Source: Proteobacteria bacterium UBA6920 (GTDB lineage Bacteria; Pseudomonadota; Gammaproteobacteria; SG8-11). Taken from it: a stretch of 20,933 nucleotides of DNA. The notes under the pieces are model-generated. The model did not search any database. It was not told where the DNA came from and saw only the letters and a program-made list of their open reading frames with translations. The stretch lies in the NCBI GenBank assembly GCA_002448875.1, contig DKAS01000254.1, forward strand, positions 2,565 through 23,497, written 5' to 3'. The translations under genes were made by a program, and so were the position numbers. Shown one piece after another: positions 1-7,180 of this stretch (positions are counted from its first letter, which is position 1; each line of letters begins with the position of its first letter).

Positions 1-360
1 TCCCTGGATTCGGTGATCACCGCCGTCGGCCTGGTGCAGCATGTGCCGGTTATGGTGCTGGCGATCGTACTGGCGGTGGGGGTGATGATGTTCGCCGCCA
101 AGCCCATCGGTGATTTTGTCGACGACCACCCGACGGTGAAAATGCTGGCCCTGAGTTTTCTGGTACTGATCGGCATGGCCCTGATAGGCGAGGGTTTTGA
201 TATGCATATTCCCAAGGCCTATATCTATTTCGCCATGGCGTTTTCCGTCGTCGTGGAAATGCTCAATATCCGCGTGCGCCGTCGCAGTCAGGCGCCGCTG
301 CATCTGCGTAAGAGCATAGACGCGGCGCCGGCAGGCGAGGAAAGCAGCGGCCGCGACTGA
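1..360 (+). CDS. TerC-family integral membrane protein, C-terminal part
   Basis: The reading frame is open from the first base (SLDSVITAVG...) to a stop at 358-360, so the start lies upstream of the window and about 119 residues are visible. It shows about three hydrophobic membrane segments, roughly residues 11-32, 45-60 and 70-86, with an acidic, glycine-containing linker (GEGFDMHIPK) between the last two. It ends in a basic cytoplasmic tail rich in Arg. The DS.ITAVG start, the AKPIGDFVDDHP loop and the LSFLVLIG segment fit the C-terminal half of TerC/YkoY-type proteins, which are linked in other bacteria to metal (manganese) export or tellurite resistance. The metal role is family knowledge and is not shown here. 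It is the first gene on this strand and ends 72 bases before the next. Confidence 0.82.
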   Translation, partial: SLDSVITAVGLVQHVPVMVLAIVLAVGVMMFAAKPIGDFVDDHPTVKMLALSFLVLIGMALIGEGFDMHIPKAYIYFAMAFSVVVEMLNIRVRRRSQAPLHLRKSIDAAPAGEESSGRD

Positions 361-432
361 CTCCAGCCCGCCGGGGTTTACTCCCGTCCAGGCGACCGGT
401 AGCATGGGGTTTACGCCTGTTCGGGAGGTCTG

Positions 433-780
433 GTGCTGACACTCGCGCATTCATCCGCCGCGCAAAGCGGCTTACTGCCCGCCGAGCCCTTGTGGCGTCG
501 TGTGCCCACACGGGATGCAGACGGCGTCAGGCTCAGTGATTTCATGATGGTTATTCCCGGCTTGCGTACCTGGTCCGAATCGCGCCTGATGCAGACGGTG
601 GATCGCATCGATGGTGTACTCCGCGCCCACCGGCACGCCGTGGTGTTTGCCGATTTGAACCTGCGTATCAATGTGTTATGGGTCAGCGTACGGCCGATAC
701 CGGGGATCATCGTCCATCTGGCAGCCTTGATTCACGCCCTGGTGCCCGAGGCCAAGCTGGTTGCCCCCCAGCAGCGCTGA
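433..780 (+). CDS. Small protein of unknown function
   Basis: A 115-residue soluble protein that I do not recognise. The GTG start is preceded by a strong Shine-Dalgarno sequence (GGGAGG at 423-428, four bases away), which supports a real gene. No membrane segment, signal peptide or cysteine is visible. The central part (residues 34-85: sDFMMVIPGLRTWSESR, then RAHRHAVVFADLNLRINVLWVSV) reads like an alternating alpha/beta fold. A C-terminal IPGIIVHLAALIHALVPEAKLV segment could form a helix. The gene lies between a TerC-type gene and a YqcC-like gene, 10 bases before the latter's start, so co-transcription of the last two is likely. Function cannot be assigned. Confidence 0.7.
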   Translation: MLTLAHSSAAQSGLLPAEPLWRRVPTRDADGVRLSDFMMVIPGLRTWSESRLMQTVDRIDGVLRAHRHAVVFADLNLRINVLWVSVRPIPGIIVHLAALIHALVPEAKLVAPQQR

Positions 781-790
781 GTATTGTCCC

Positions 791-1165
791 ATGGCCGACG
801 ATTTATCAAAGGATCTGCCTGCGGCGCGGCTCCGTCTGCGCGAAGCGATCGACCGCATCGAAGGGCAATTGCGCATGCAACAACGCTGGGAGGAAAGGGC
901 TCCGGCGCAGCACTTGCTGGCCAGCCAGCAGCCGTTTTGCGTTGACACCCTGCAGTTTCCACAATGGATTCAATGGGTATTGCTGCCACGCCTCGGTGAG
1001 CTGCTGGCCGGCAATTTATTTCTCGCCTACCGTAGCAATATTCTTGCCTACGCCAGCGAAGTCCTCAGCGATACCGATCCCCTGCTGGCCCTGATCGAGC
1101 ACCTGGATCGATGTTTAAACGCTCTGCACGATCTGACCCGGGAAACCCATCCGCAATTTCATTGA
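791..1165 (+). CDS. yqcC: YqcC-like (DUF446) protein
   Basis: A 124-residue protein with the hallmark block of the small YqcC/DUF446 family: PFCVDTLQFPQWIQWVLLPR at residues 48-67, followed by a conserved L..GNLF stretch. The family is all-helical, cytoplasmic and of unknown function; in enterobacteria it sits next to the tRNA pseudouridine synthase gene truC, which is not in this window. An in-frame start at 761 would overlap the preceding gene by 20 bases and add an unconserved MPPSSAEYCP leader. The ATG at 791 gives the expected family length and N-terminus, so I prefer it. The stop is followed by a long non-coding gap. Confidence 0.8.
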   Translation: MADDLSKDLPAARLRLREAIDRIEGQLRMQQRWEERAPAQHLLASQQPFCVDTLQFPQWIQWVLLPRLGELLAGNLFLAYRSNILAYASEVLSDTDPLLALIEHLDRCLNALHDLTRETHPQFH

Positions 1166-1451
1166 GCGCGCTGCGCGAAAACCATTAACATTGTTTATAG
1201 CGGGTGGCTGACGGCAGGTTCGCGGGACATCAGCTTGATCGGCTAATTGATCGGATTCTAAGAGAATATGGGTATCGCCTGGGAACCAGGTGGGGGATCT
1301 GCAAATAGATATTTCTTATTAGACTTTTTGCTTCGATTCATTAAACTTTTATGTAGCCTGTTGATACAGGATTATCGCCTATATTTGGCTAGCGATGCGT
1401 TATGAGCGTATTGCACGCTGTAAGCTCGAAAAGGCTTGTCCCCTCAAGAGC
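1166..1451. other. Non-coding gap with possible small-RNA signals
   Basis: No convincing gene in either direction. The stretch is more AT-rich than its neighbours, especially 1300-1380. A possible sigma-70 promoter is TTGCTT (1328-1333), a 16-base spacer and TATGTA (1350-1355). Downstream lie two short hairpins, CCTGT/ACAGG (1357-1361/1366-1370) and AGCGT/ACGCT (1405-1409/1415-1419). The strong terminator at 1452-1494 follows. This could be a small RNA or the leader of the amidohydrolase gene. Confidence 0.35.
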
Positions 1452-1494
1452 GAAATAAAAAAAAAGCCGCTATGCGCGGCTTTTTTTTTATTTC
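1452..1494. terminator. Bidirectional intrinsic terminator
   Basis: An exact 19-base inverted repeat: GAAAT, nine A and GCCGC (1452-1470), a five-base loop, then GCGGC, nine T and ATTTC (1476-1494). The GC core flanked by an A-run on one side and a T-run on the other can terminate transcription in both directions. It lies 286 bases after the YqcC-like gene and 60 bases before the next start. It therefore either ends an unannotated transcript from the gap or insulates the amidohydrolase gene, whose promoter would then have to lie within 1495-1554. Confidence 0.85.
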
Positions 1495-1554
1495 CCGCCT
1501 GGTCTTTGCTATGCTCGCCCGCAGGTTCCGCTGTAGATTTGCAGGGTTAAAGCA

Positions 1555-2544
1555 ATGGAAGTGGCTGCGCACAAGACGAAACCGGTGACGGTCGGCGTGT
1601 TTCTCGGTGATGCGCTGGCTCGATATCATTTTGGCGAGCATCATCCGTTCGGCCCGTCGCGTTACCCGGCTTTTGTCGATGAATTTCGCCGCCGCGGTCT
1701 GTTGGCGCAGGTGCTGCTCCCGGAATTTACCGAGGCGGCGCGCAGCTGCATCGAATATTTTCATACCCCGCAGTATGTCGCCAGCGTATTGGCGCAATCC
1801 GCCAGCGGTTTGGGATTCCTGGACCATGGCGACACACCAGCGTTCCACGGGATTTATCACGCCGCGGCCGCCGTCGTCGGCGCGACCCTCGCCGCGGTAC
1901 GGGGAGTCATGGACGGCTGCTTTACCCGCGCTTTCATTCCCGTTGCCGGTTTGCATCATGCTGCCCGGGATCGCGCTTCCGGATTCTGTGTATTCAATGA
2001 CTGCGCTGTCGCCATCGCGGCTTTGCGTCGGGAGTACGCCGTGCAACGCATCGCCTACGTGGACGTTGACGCCCATCATGGCGACGGCGTGTACTATGGA
2101 TTTGCTGACGACCCGGCACTGTCCATCGTCGACATTCACGAGGACGGAGGCACCCTGTTCCCGGGCACCGGCGCGGCGGATGAAACCGGCGTCGGAGCGG
2201 CGACCGGCAGCAAGCTGAACATTCCGCTGCCGGCGGGCAGCGGGGATGCGTCGGTGCGCGCCGTCTGGACGCGCGCCGAGGAATTTCTGCGGGATTCCCG
2301 GCCGGAATTCATTCTGCTGCAATGCGGCGCCGATGGTCTGGCCGATGATCCGCTCACCCATTTACGCTATACCCCGGCCCTGCATCGCTATATTAGCCAG
2401 CGTCTGTGCGCGGTCGCCGATGCCTGCTGCGCCGGCCGGCTGGTGGCCATGGGCGGCGGTGGTTATCATACCGGGAATCTGGCGGCTGCCTGGTGCGAGG
2501 TGGTGGGCGCCATGCTCGCATCTGCCCGCGACGGCGCCAGCTAG
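1555..2544 (+). CDS. Histone-deacetylase-family (AcuC/acetylpolyamine-amidohydrolase type) zinc amidohydrolase
   Basis: A 329-residue cytoplasmic protein spanning a whole HDAC fold. Catalytic features are all present: the tandem histidines H134-H135 (AGLHHA), the zinc ligands D172 and H174 in DVDAHHGDG (170-178), the third ligand D260 in CGADGLADDP (257-266), and the transition-state tyrosine Y304 in GGGGYH. FHTPQYV (69-75) is the usual early family motif. Members hydrolyse amide-linked acyl groups from lysine, polyamines or other small molecules; the substrate cannot be read from the sequence. The ATG at 1555 has only a weak ribosome site (AGGG about nine bases away). The stop shares four bases (CTAG) with the stop of the convergent phosphatase gene. 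Confidence 0.92.
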   Translation: MEVAAHKTKPVTVGVFLGDALARYHFGEHHPFGPSRYPAFVDEFRRRGLLAQVLLPEFTEAARSCIEYFHTPQYVASVLAQSASGLGFLDHGDTPAFHGIYHAAAAVVGATLAAVRGVMDGCFTRAFIPVAGLHHAARDRASGFCVFNDCAVAIAALRREYAVQRIAYVDVDAHHGDGVYYGFADDPALSIVDIHEDGGTLFPGTGAADETGVGAATGSKLNIPLPAGSGDASVRAVWTRAEEFLRDSRPEFILLQCGADGLADDPLTHLRYTPALHRYISQRLCAVADACCAGRLVAMGGGGYHTGNLAAAWCEVVGAMLASARDGAS

Positions 2545-3071
2545 AGGTGGAAGCGCCGGATAGCGCAGTTTTCCAGCGAAAGCTGCACCATGGCGGCGTC
2601 GCTCAGGTTATCACAATAGGCGGCAACCACCCGGTAGGTTTCTTCGTGGGCGACGATCAGTACGTGCTGCCAGGACTGGGTACGTAACCAGTCGAGGAAG
2701 CCCCAGACTCGCTGTTTATGTTGCAGCAGAGACTCGCCACCGGGCGCCCGGGCCTGCAGGTCGCCATTGCGCAGGGCGGCAAAGTACTCGCTGACCGGAC
2801 GGCTGTCGAAACCGGTGCGGATGTCGTTGAGCGCACTGTGTTCATGCAGAGGCGCCTGGTGGTAGCGATTGACGATCACGGCGGTTTGCCGCGTGCGGGG
2901 CAGGGCGGAAACAAAAATGCAGTCCACCGGGCTGTCACGCAACAGCAGGGCGGCCTGCTCAGCCTGGCGAGTTCCTTCGGCGGTCAAGTGCACATCGACC
3001 CCGGGGTTATCGTTGCACAGCCCGAGATCGTTAAAATTGGTGCGGCCGTGGCGCATGAATATCAACATCAT
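2541..3071 (-). CDS. Histidine phosphatase (phosphoglycerate-mutase-like) family protein
   Basis: A 176-residue protein with the family signature FMRHGRT at residues 5-11, where H8 is the phospho-accepting histidine. Other expected pocket residues are R59 in LPRTRQT, E113 in PGGES and the second histidine H142 in VAHEE. The usual HG after the second histidine is HE here, a minor change. Length fits single-domain phosphatases of the CobC/SixA/PhoE group. The substrate is unknown; a small phosphomonoester or phosphohistidine are both possible. It is convergent with the amidohydrolase gene and diverges from the Rieske cluster, leaving 139 bases for two opposing promoters. The second codon is also ATG, so the start may be three bases downstream. 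Confidence 0.88.
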   Translation of the reverse strand: MMLIFMRHGRTNFNDLGLCNDNPGVDVHLTAEGTRQAEQAALLLRDSPVDCIFVSALPRTRQTAVIVNRYHQAPLHEHSALNDIRTGFDSRPVSEYFAALRNGDLQARAPGGESLLQHKQRVWGFLDWLRTQSWQHVLIVAHEETYRVVAAYCDNLSDAAMVQLSLENCAIRRFHL

Positions 3072-3210
3072 GGGGCCATGCTACCAGTAATGCACTTTTT
3101 TGGCAGCGGGCGGACATCTTGTAGTGCGCAGATCTTATTACTTTCGGTCAGATTGCCCTTGCTCGCCACCATGGTATGCTGATCGGGACTTCTTAACGGC
3201 TTGAGCGACG

Positions 3211-3531
3211 ATGACGGACTATGTGAAAGTGGCGAGGCGGGCGGAACTGAAGCCCGGGACGATGAAATGCGTTACCCTGGGCCGACGGCGGGTGCTGCTG
3301 GTGCACGCGGAGGACGGCATCCATGCAGTGGATGAGTTGTGCACCCATGAGGATGCCTCGCTGGCCCTGGGGTGTATCCAGGGAGACAGGATAAAATGCC
3401 CATTGCATGGCAGTCGCTTTGATCTGCGCACCGGCGAGGCGCTGGACGAGCCGGCGGAGGTGCCATTGGCGGTACATGAGGTTAAACTGGAAGGCGACGA
3501 TATTTTTGTACGTTTAGGGCGGACCCAATGA
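3211..3531 (+). CDS. Rieske-type [2Fe-2S] ferredoxin
   Basis: A 106-residue soluble Rieske protein. The cluster ligands are visible as C44-T-H46 and C63-P-L-H66 (CPLHGSRF), with the usual spacing. There is no membrane anchor or signal peptide, which points to a cytoplasmic electron carrier like dioxygenase ferredoxins or NirD rather than the cytochrome bc1 subunit. No oxygenase or nitrite reductase gene is nearby. Instead the stop codon overlaps the start of the TrpD-like gene (ATGA at 3528-3531), so translation of the two is probably coupled. The likely role is to supply electrons to a partner encoded in the same cluster, perhaps the radical SAM enzyme. That pairing is inferred from position only. 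Confidence 0.9.
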   Translation: MTDYVKVARRAELKPGTMKCVTLGRRRVLLVHAEDGIHAVDELCTHEDASLALGCIQGDRIKCPLHGSRFDLRTGEALDEPAEVPLAVHEVKLEGDDIFVRLGRTQ

Positions 3532-4655
3532 ACAACAACAAAGAAGATAATGCCGTATTAATGCGCTCGATCATTCAGCGGATTGCCACCGGTCCTGAAC
3601 TGAGCAAGGATATCACTCAGGAAGAGGCCCGCCATGGATTGGAAATGATCCTGGAGAACCGCGCCAGCCCGGTGCAGGCGGCGATATTCCTCATCGCTCT
3701 GCGTATGAAGCGCGAGTCGGACGAGGAAATGAAGGGTATGCTCGACGCTTTGCTCCAAGCCACCTTGACGGTCAAGGTGGAGGTCGATGAAGTCGTCGCC
3801 ATCGCCGATCCCTACGACGGCTATAACCGAACCCTGCCATCGGCGCCCTTTCTGCCGGCGGTGCTGGCGGCCTGCGGAGTGCACGCGGTCAGCGAAGGCG
3901 TGGCGAGCATGGGACCGAAATATGGCGTGACCCACAGCCGTGTGCTGGCGGCGGCGGGCATAGCGGTGAATCTGACCCCGCAGCAGGCAGCGGAGCGGCT
4001 GGCGCGGGAGGATGTAGGCTGGGCCTATGTCGATCAGCAGCAGTTCTGTCCGTCCTTGTACGGTTTGATGAGTCTGCGTACCGAGATCGTCAAGCGACCC
4101 TCACTCACCACCCTGGATGTGCTCTGCGGACCGTTGCGCGGGCGTCTCAAGACCCACCTGGTCACCGGTTTCGTACACAAACCCTATCCGCGCATTTACG
4201 CCATGCTGGCCCGCCATGCCGCATTCGACTCGGCGCTGCTGGTACGCGGCGTCGAGGGCGGGGTGGTGCCGTCGCTGCGCCAGGAAGGTAAATGCTTTTT
4301 CTACCACAACCGGGGCGAGGAACAGAGTGTGGACCTCAACCCTCTGCAACTGGGAATCGACCAGGTGGTGCGGGCACCGCCGTTGCCGGATGATCTGCCC
4401 AAAAGCGCCCGGCCGGGTGATGAAATCGCCATCGCGGTCGATATCGGCGCCACTGCCCAGGCCGCGGCCCAGGCCGGCATGCTGGCGTTGCAGGGGGAGC
4501 CTGGTCCGGTGCGGGACAGCCTGGTCTATGGCGGCGCTCTGGTGCTGTGGCATATGCGACGCTGCAGCGATCTGCCTTCCGCTGCCGATGCGATCCGCGA
4601 GGTCCTGGATTCCGGCAAGGCATTACAGCAGTTTACCGCGGCCAAGTCCGCTTGA
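3528..4655 (+). CDS. Divergent anthranilate-phosphoribosyltransferase-like (TrpD/TrpD2) protein
   Basis: A 375-residue protein with the helical N-terminal domain (residues 10-80: ITQEEARHGLEMIL.NRASP.QAAIFLIALRMK) and alpha/beta domain of the TrpD / nucleoside phosphorylase class III fold. The PRPP-binding glycine loop GTGGD of true TrpD is replaced by DPYDGYNRT (94-102). The second loop reads PKYGVTH (130-136) instead of a serine-rich stretch. A GPLRGR element (201-206) stands where TrpD has its GPL.NP motif. This pattern recalls TrpD2/YbiB proteins, which in E. coli bind nucleic acid rather than make tryptophan. No other trp genes are present. It sits in the middle of the Rieske - TrpD-like - radical SAM cluster. 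Fold call confident; activity unknown. Confidence 0.82.
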   Translation: MNNNKEDNAVLMRSIIQRIATGPELSKDITQEEARHGLEMILENRASPVQAAIFLIALRMKRESDEEMKGMLDALLQATLTVKVEVDEVVAIADPYDGYNRTLPSAPFLPAVLAACGVHAVSEGVASMGPKYGVTHSRVLAAAGIAVNLTPQQAAERLAREDVGWAYVDQQQFCPSLYGLMSLRTEIVKRPSLTTLDVLCGPLRGRLKTHLVTGFVHKPYPRIYAMLARHAAFDSALLVRGVEGGVVPSLRQEGKCFFYHNRGEEQSVDLNPLQLGIDQVVRAPPLPDDLPKSARPGDEIAIAVDIGATAQAAAQAGMLALQGEPGPVRDSLVYGGALVLWHMRRCSDLPSAADAIREVLDSGKALQQFTAAKSA

Positions 4656-4718
4656 TGGTGTCCGCCGTAGCGACCGCCGGCGGTAGGAAGTCCGTGCCCC
4701 GATCATGAGCATGCGCCC

Positions 4719-6029
4719 ATGGATCATGGCGGGGTGACGGCTTACGGCGGGGAGATGGCGGGCGAGCGCCCGCTGCTCGTTGTCTTTTACTATCGCAAAA
4801 TCAGTCGTTACGCCCTCAATGTCCTGGCCGGCGCCCTGGAATCCGCGGCGGATACCGCACCCGTGCCTCTGGTCTTTCCCGCCACCTTGCCGCATCTGCT
4901 TGCCACCCTGGAGGAGGCCCTGGCGGCGGGCCAGCGCTGCCTGGTTCTGTGGTCGTTTTATTCAACCCAAACCGAGGAAATCAGGCAGGAGCTGCAGCAG
5001 GTGAAAACGGCGTTGCCGATGCAGCCGCTGCTGCACCTTGCCGGCGGCGTGCATGCCAGTGCGGAGCCACGTGCCACGCTGGCGATGGGGTTTGACTATG
5101 TGGCCGTCGGCGAAGGCGAGTATACCCTGCAGGAGGTGGTGCGTGCGCTGCTGCGCAACGGGCCATTGCACGCCATTCCGGGCGTGTATCATGCGGCGGC
5201 GGCCGCCTTGTCGTGCAGCCGCCGTGGCCGGATCGCCAATCTGGACGAATTCAGCTGCGGTTCCCGTTACTATCATAAATATGGCCCGGTGGAAATCAGT
5301 CGCGGTTGCGTGTTCGCTTGCCGTTTTTGTCAGACCCCCTATCTGCACAAAGCGCGTTTCCGCCATCGTTCGCTGGCGAGAATCGTTGCCGAGGTGGCCT
5401 GGTTGCGCGCCGATGGATTCAGTGACATCCGCTTTATCTCGCCCAGCGCCCTGTCTTATGGCGCCGACGGCGAGGGTGTGGAGCATGGGCGGCTGGAAGG
5501 TCTGCTGGCCGCGGTCCGCGGGGTGATGGGCGATCAGGGGCGGATTTACTTCGGCACCTTTCCCTCGGAGGTGCGTCCGGAGCATGTCACGGAACGCACG
5601 CTGCGCATACTGGCACGCTATGTCGATAACGATAACCTTGTCATCGGTGGCCAATCAGGTTCGCAGCGCCTGCTGGACGCGATGCGCCGCGGCCACAGCG
5701 TGCAGGACGTGCGCCGCGCCGCCGAGTTGTGCCTGAGCTGCGGTTTTCGTCCCAATATCGATTTCTTGTTCGGATTTCCCGGGGAAAGCGCCGATGATAT
5801 TGCCGTGTCGACCCGCTTCGCCCTGGAGCTGGCCGACCTCGGCGCGCGCATACATCTCCATTCCTTCATGCCCCTGCCCGGGACGCCGCTGGCCGAATGC
5901 AGCGCAGTGGCGCTGCCGGAACATCTGGTCGAACAGCTGCAAAATCTGGTGGCACAGGGCAAAGCCTATGGGCAATGGCAGACGCAGCGGCGTGTCGCCG
6001 AAAAATTGCGTCGGCCGCAGGAGCAATAG
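4719..6029 (+). CDS. B12-binding-type radical SAM protein (TIGR04013/MJ_1487-like)
   Basis: A 436-residue protein with two parts. Residues 15-160 form a Rossmann-like cobalamin-binding-type domain with GGVHA (109-113) and VGEGE (130-134), although no clear DxHxxG cobalamin motif is visible. Residues about 185-390 are a radical SAM core whose cluster motif is RGCVFACRFCQTP, with cysteines C197, C201 and C204 in the standard CxxxCxxC pattern. FGFPGES (351-357) and SFMPLPGTP (382-390) are typical later motifs of B12 radical SAM enzymes. These enzymes reductively cleave S-adenosylmethionine and often do methylations or rearrangements; the substrate here is unknown. The gene begins 63 bases after the TrpD-like gene on the same strand. 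The start is uncertain: ATG 4755 is an alternative that still keeps the conserved LLVVFYYRK region. Confidence 0.87.
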   Translation: MDHGGVTAYGGEMAGERPLLVVFYYRKISRYALNVLAGALESAADTAPVPLVFPATLPHLLATLEEALAAGQRCLVLWSFYSTQTEEIRQELQQVKTALPMQPLLHLAGGVHASAEPRATLAMGFDYVAVGEGEYTLQEVVRALLRNGPLHAIPGVYHAAAAALSCSRRGRIANLDEFSCGSRYYHKYGPVEISRGCVFACRFCQTPYLHKARFRHRSLARIVAEVAWLRADGFSDIRFISPSALSYGADGEGVEHGRLEGLLAAVRGVMGDQGRIYFGTFPSEVRPEHVTERTLRILARYVDNDNLVIGGQSGSQRLLDAMRRGHSVQDVRRAAELCLSCGFRPNIDFLFGFPGESADDIAVSTRFALELADLGARIHLHSFMPLPGTPLAECSAVALPEHLVEQLQNLVAQGKAYGQWQTQRRVAEKLRRPQEQ

Positions 6030-6331
6030 CGGCGTCGCCACCGCTGGTCTCCGCCGCACGGCATGCGAATAACGATTTTCCTGCGTTATCCGCCGCGCAT
6101 TTCCGCTGTTGGAACGTCGTGATCACGGCTGACGGGTGCCGGCTTGTGGTTAATGTAACGCTGTGCTGCGTCCGCTATAGAGTGCTGCCGAGAAAAAAGG
6201 CGCAACCGATGTTGCAATTATCAAGCTTTCGATCTACTTTATTGTTGTAACCGGTAGGTGTTCGCTATATGATACGCAACATCCCGTTCAGTATGTATTA
6301 AACAAATAACTAAGTGCTGGAGGATAGTGTT
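6030..6331. other. Intergenic region upstream of the H1-like gene
   Basis: No gene is supported. The part from 6180 to 6331 is AT-rich and holds the promoter of the H1-like gene (listed separately). A 10-base perfect palindrome, CGTGATCACG at 6118-6127, lies about 120 bases upstream of that promoter; its role is unknown. I see no clear terminator for the radical SAM gene. Confidence 0.5.
6245..6273 (+). promoter_or_regulatory. Candidate sigma-70 promoter of the H1-like gene
   Basis: TTGTAA (6245-6250), a 17-base spacer, then TATGAT (6268-6273), close to the consensus hexamers with ideal spacing. Initiation would fall near 6280, giving a leader of about 50 bases before the ATG at 6332. The ribosome site GGAGG is at 6319-6323, eight bases from the ATG. 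Confidence 0.6.
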
Positions 6332-7075
6332 ATGCAAACGCTGGAAACAAGCGTGATAACCTTGGCCAAACACGAGATGGACGGCAAGGTGCGGACCCAG
6401 GCGGTTAAGCTTCTGCAGGATACCATCGCCAACCTCAATGCCGCCGCCAAAATCTGGGGCGATTTCGCCGGTTCCGCCCCGAGTAACGATGCGGGCGCGT
6501 TTGCCGGATGGGCCGGTTCGGAACTCGAGAAGAAATTATATGATTTGCACCTGGCTTCCCGCAGCAAGGTGCTGGAAGTCACCAAAGGCGCGGCCAGCCT
6601 GGATGATCCCCTCGTCGAACTCGCCTACAGCAAATTATTACCTGATCAGAGCAGCAAGTCAGCGGCCGAAGCCGCGGTTGCCAGAATCAAGGAACGCATT
6701 GCCAAGATAAACAACCTCATCAAGTCCATAGAAACCACCAAGCCCGTGAAGCAGAGTGCGGCGGCGGCTGGCGGCAAGGCAAAACCGGCGGCCAAGAAGG
6801 CTGCTGGCAAGAAAGCGGCCGGCAAGAAAGCTGCGGGCAAGAAGGCCGGCGGGAAAAAAGCGGCAGGTAAGAAGAAGGCCGCTGGCAAGAAAGCGGCCGG
6901 CAAGAAGGCCACTGGCAAGAAGGCCGCAGGCAAGAAAAAAGGCGCCGCCAAGAAAGGGGCGGCCAAGAAAGGGGTGGTGAAGAAGAAAGCCGCGCCGAAG
7001 AAGAAAGCCACCGGCAAAAAACCGACTACAAAGAAGAAAGCTACCGGCAAGACCACTGCGAAAAAGAAGAAATAG
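6332..7075 (+). CDS. Histone-H1-like / AlgP-like protein with lysine-alanine-rich C-terminal tail
   Basis: A 247-residue protein in two clear halves. Residues 1-135 are a mostly helical, mixed-charge domain of no family I recognise (IWGDFAGSAPSNDAGAFAGW at 41-60 is distinctive). Residues 145-247 are almost only K, A, G, T and P in repeats of the type KKAAG, ending KKKK. Such tails resemble eukaryotic histone H1 and Pseudomonas AlgP (AlgR3), and are known to bind DNA non-specifically. The N-terminal half does not look like AlgP's. The start is ATG 6332, set by GGAGG eight bases upstream; GTG codons further 5' have no ribosome site. It has its own promoter and terminator, so it is a single-gene unit, probably a nucleoid-associated protein. 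Confidence 0.85.
   Translation: MQTLETSVITLAKHEMDGKVRTQAVKLLQDTIANLNAAAKIWGDFAGSAPSNDAGAFAGWAGSELEKKLYDLHLASRSKVLEVTKGAASLDDPLVELAYSKLLPDQSSKSAAEAAVARIKERIAKINNLIKSIETTKPVKQSAAAAGGKAKPAAKKAAGKKAAGKKAAGKKAGGKKAAGKKKAAGKKAAGKKATGKKAAGKKKGAAKKGAAKKGVVKKKAAPKKKATGKKPTTKKKATGKTTAKKKK
6775..7072 (+). repeat. Degenerate tandem repeats encoding the KAAGK tail
   Basis: About 300 bases of imperfect repeats, mostly 12-15 bases long, built around GGCAAGAAAGC and GGCAAGAAGGCC variants, all in one reading frame. They encode the lysine-rich tail. Such low-complexity DNA is prone to length change by slippage, so the tail length may vary among strains. Long open frames on the opposite strand here are a by-product of the repeats. 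Confidence 0.85.
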
Positions 7076-7116
7076 AACCATCCCATCGCAGAAATAAAGG
7101 TAGCATAATAAGAATG

Positions 7117-7154
7117 CCGACCCCGGTCATCCGGCCAAGGGTCGGTTTTTTTTT
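7117..7154 (+). terminator. Intrinsic terminator of the H1-like gene
   Basis: A seven-base stem CCGACCC (7117-7123) / GGGTCGG (7139-7145) is followed at once by nine T (7146-7154). It lies 41 bases after the H1-like stop and just before the next gene, and separates the two transcription units. Confidence 0.85.
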
Positions 7155-7180
7155 GCCGATGGCGGCGCTGCGGAGGCCCG

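Noticed and set aside
1444..2361. 305-codon minus-strand frame over the amidohydrolase gene
   Set aside because: It is antisense to a gene with a complete set of catalytic motifs, ends inside the terminator, and shows no protein-family signature.
4662..4683. Inverted repeat CCGCCG/CGGCGG between the TrpD-like and radical SAM genes as a terminator
   Set aside because: Short GC stem without a T-run; it would not be expected to end transcription, so the three genes may still share a transcript.
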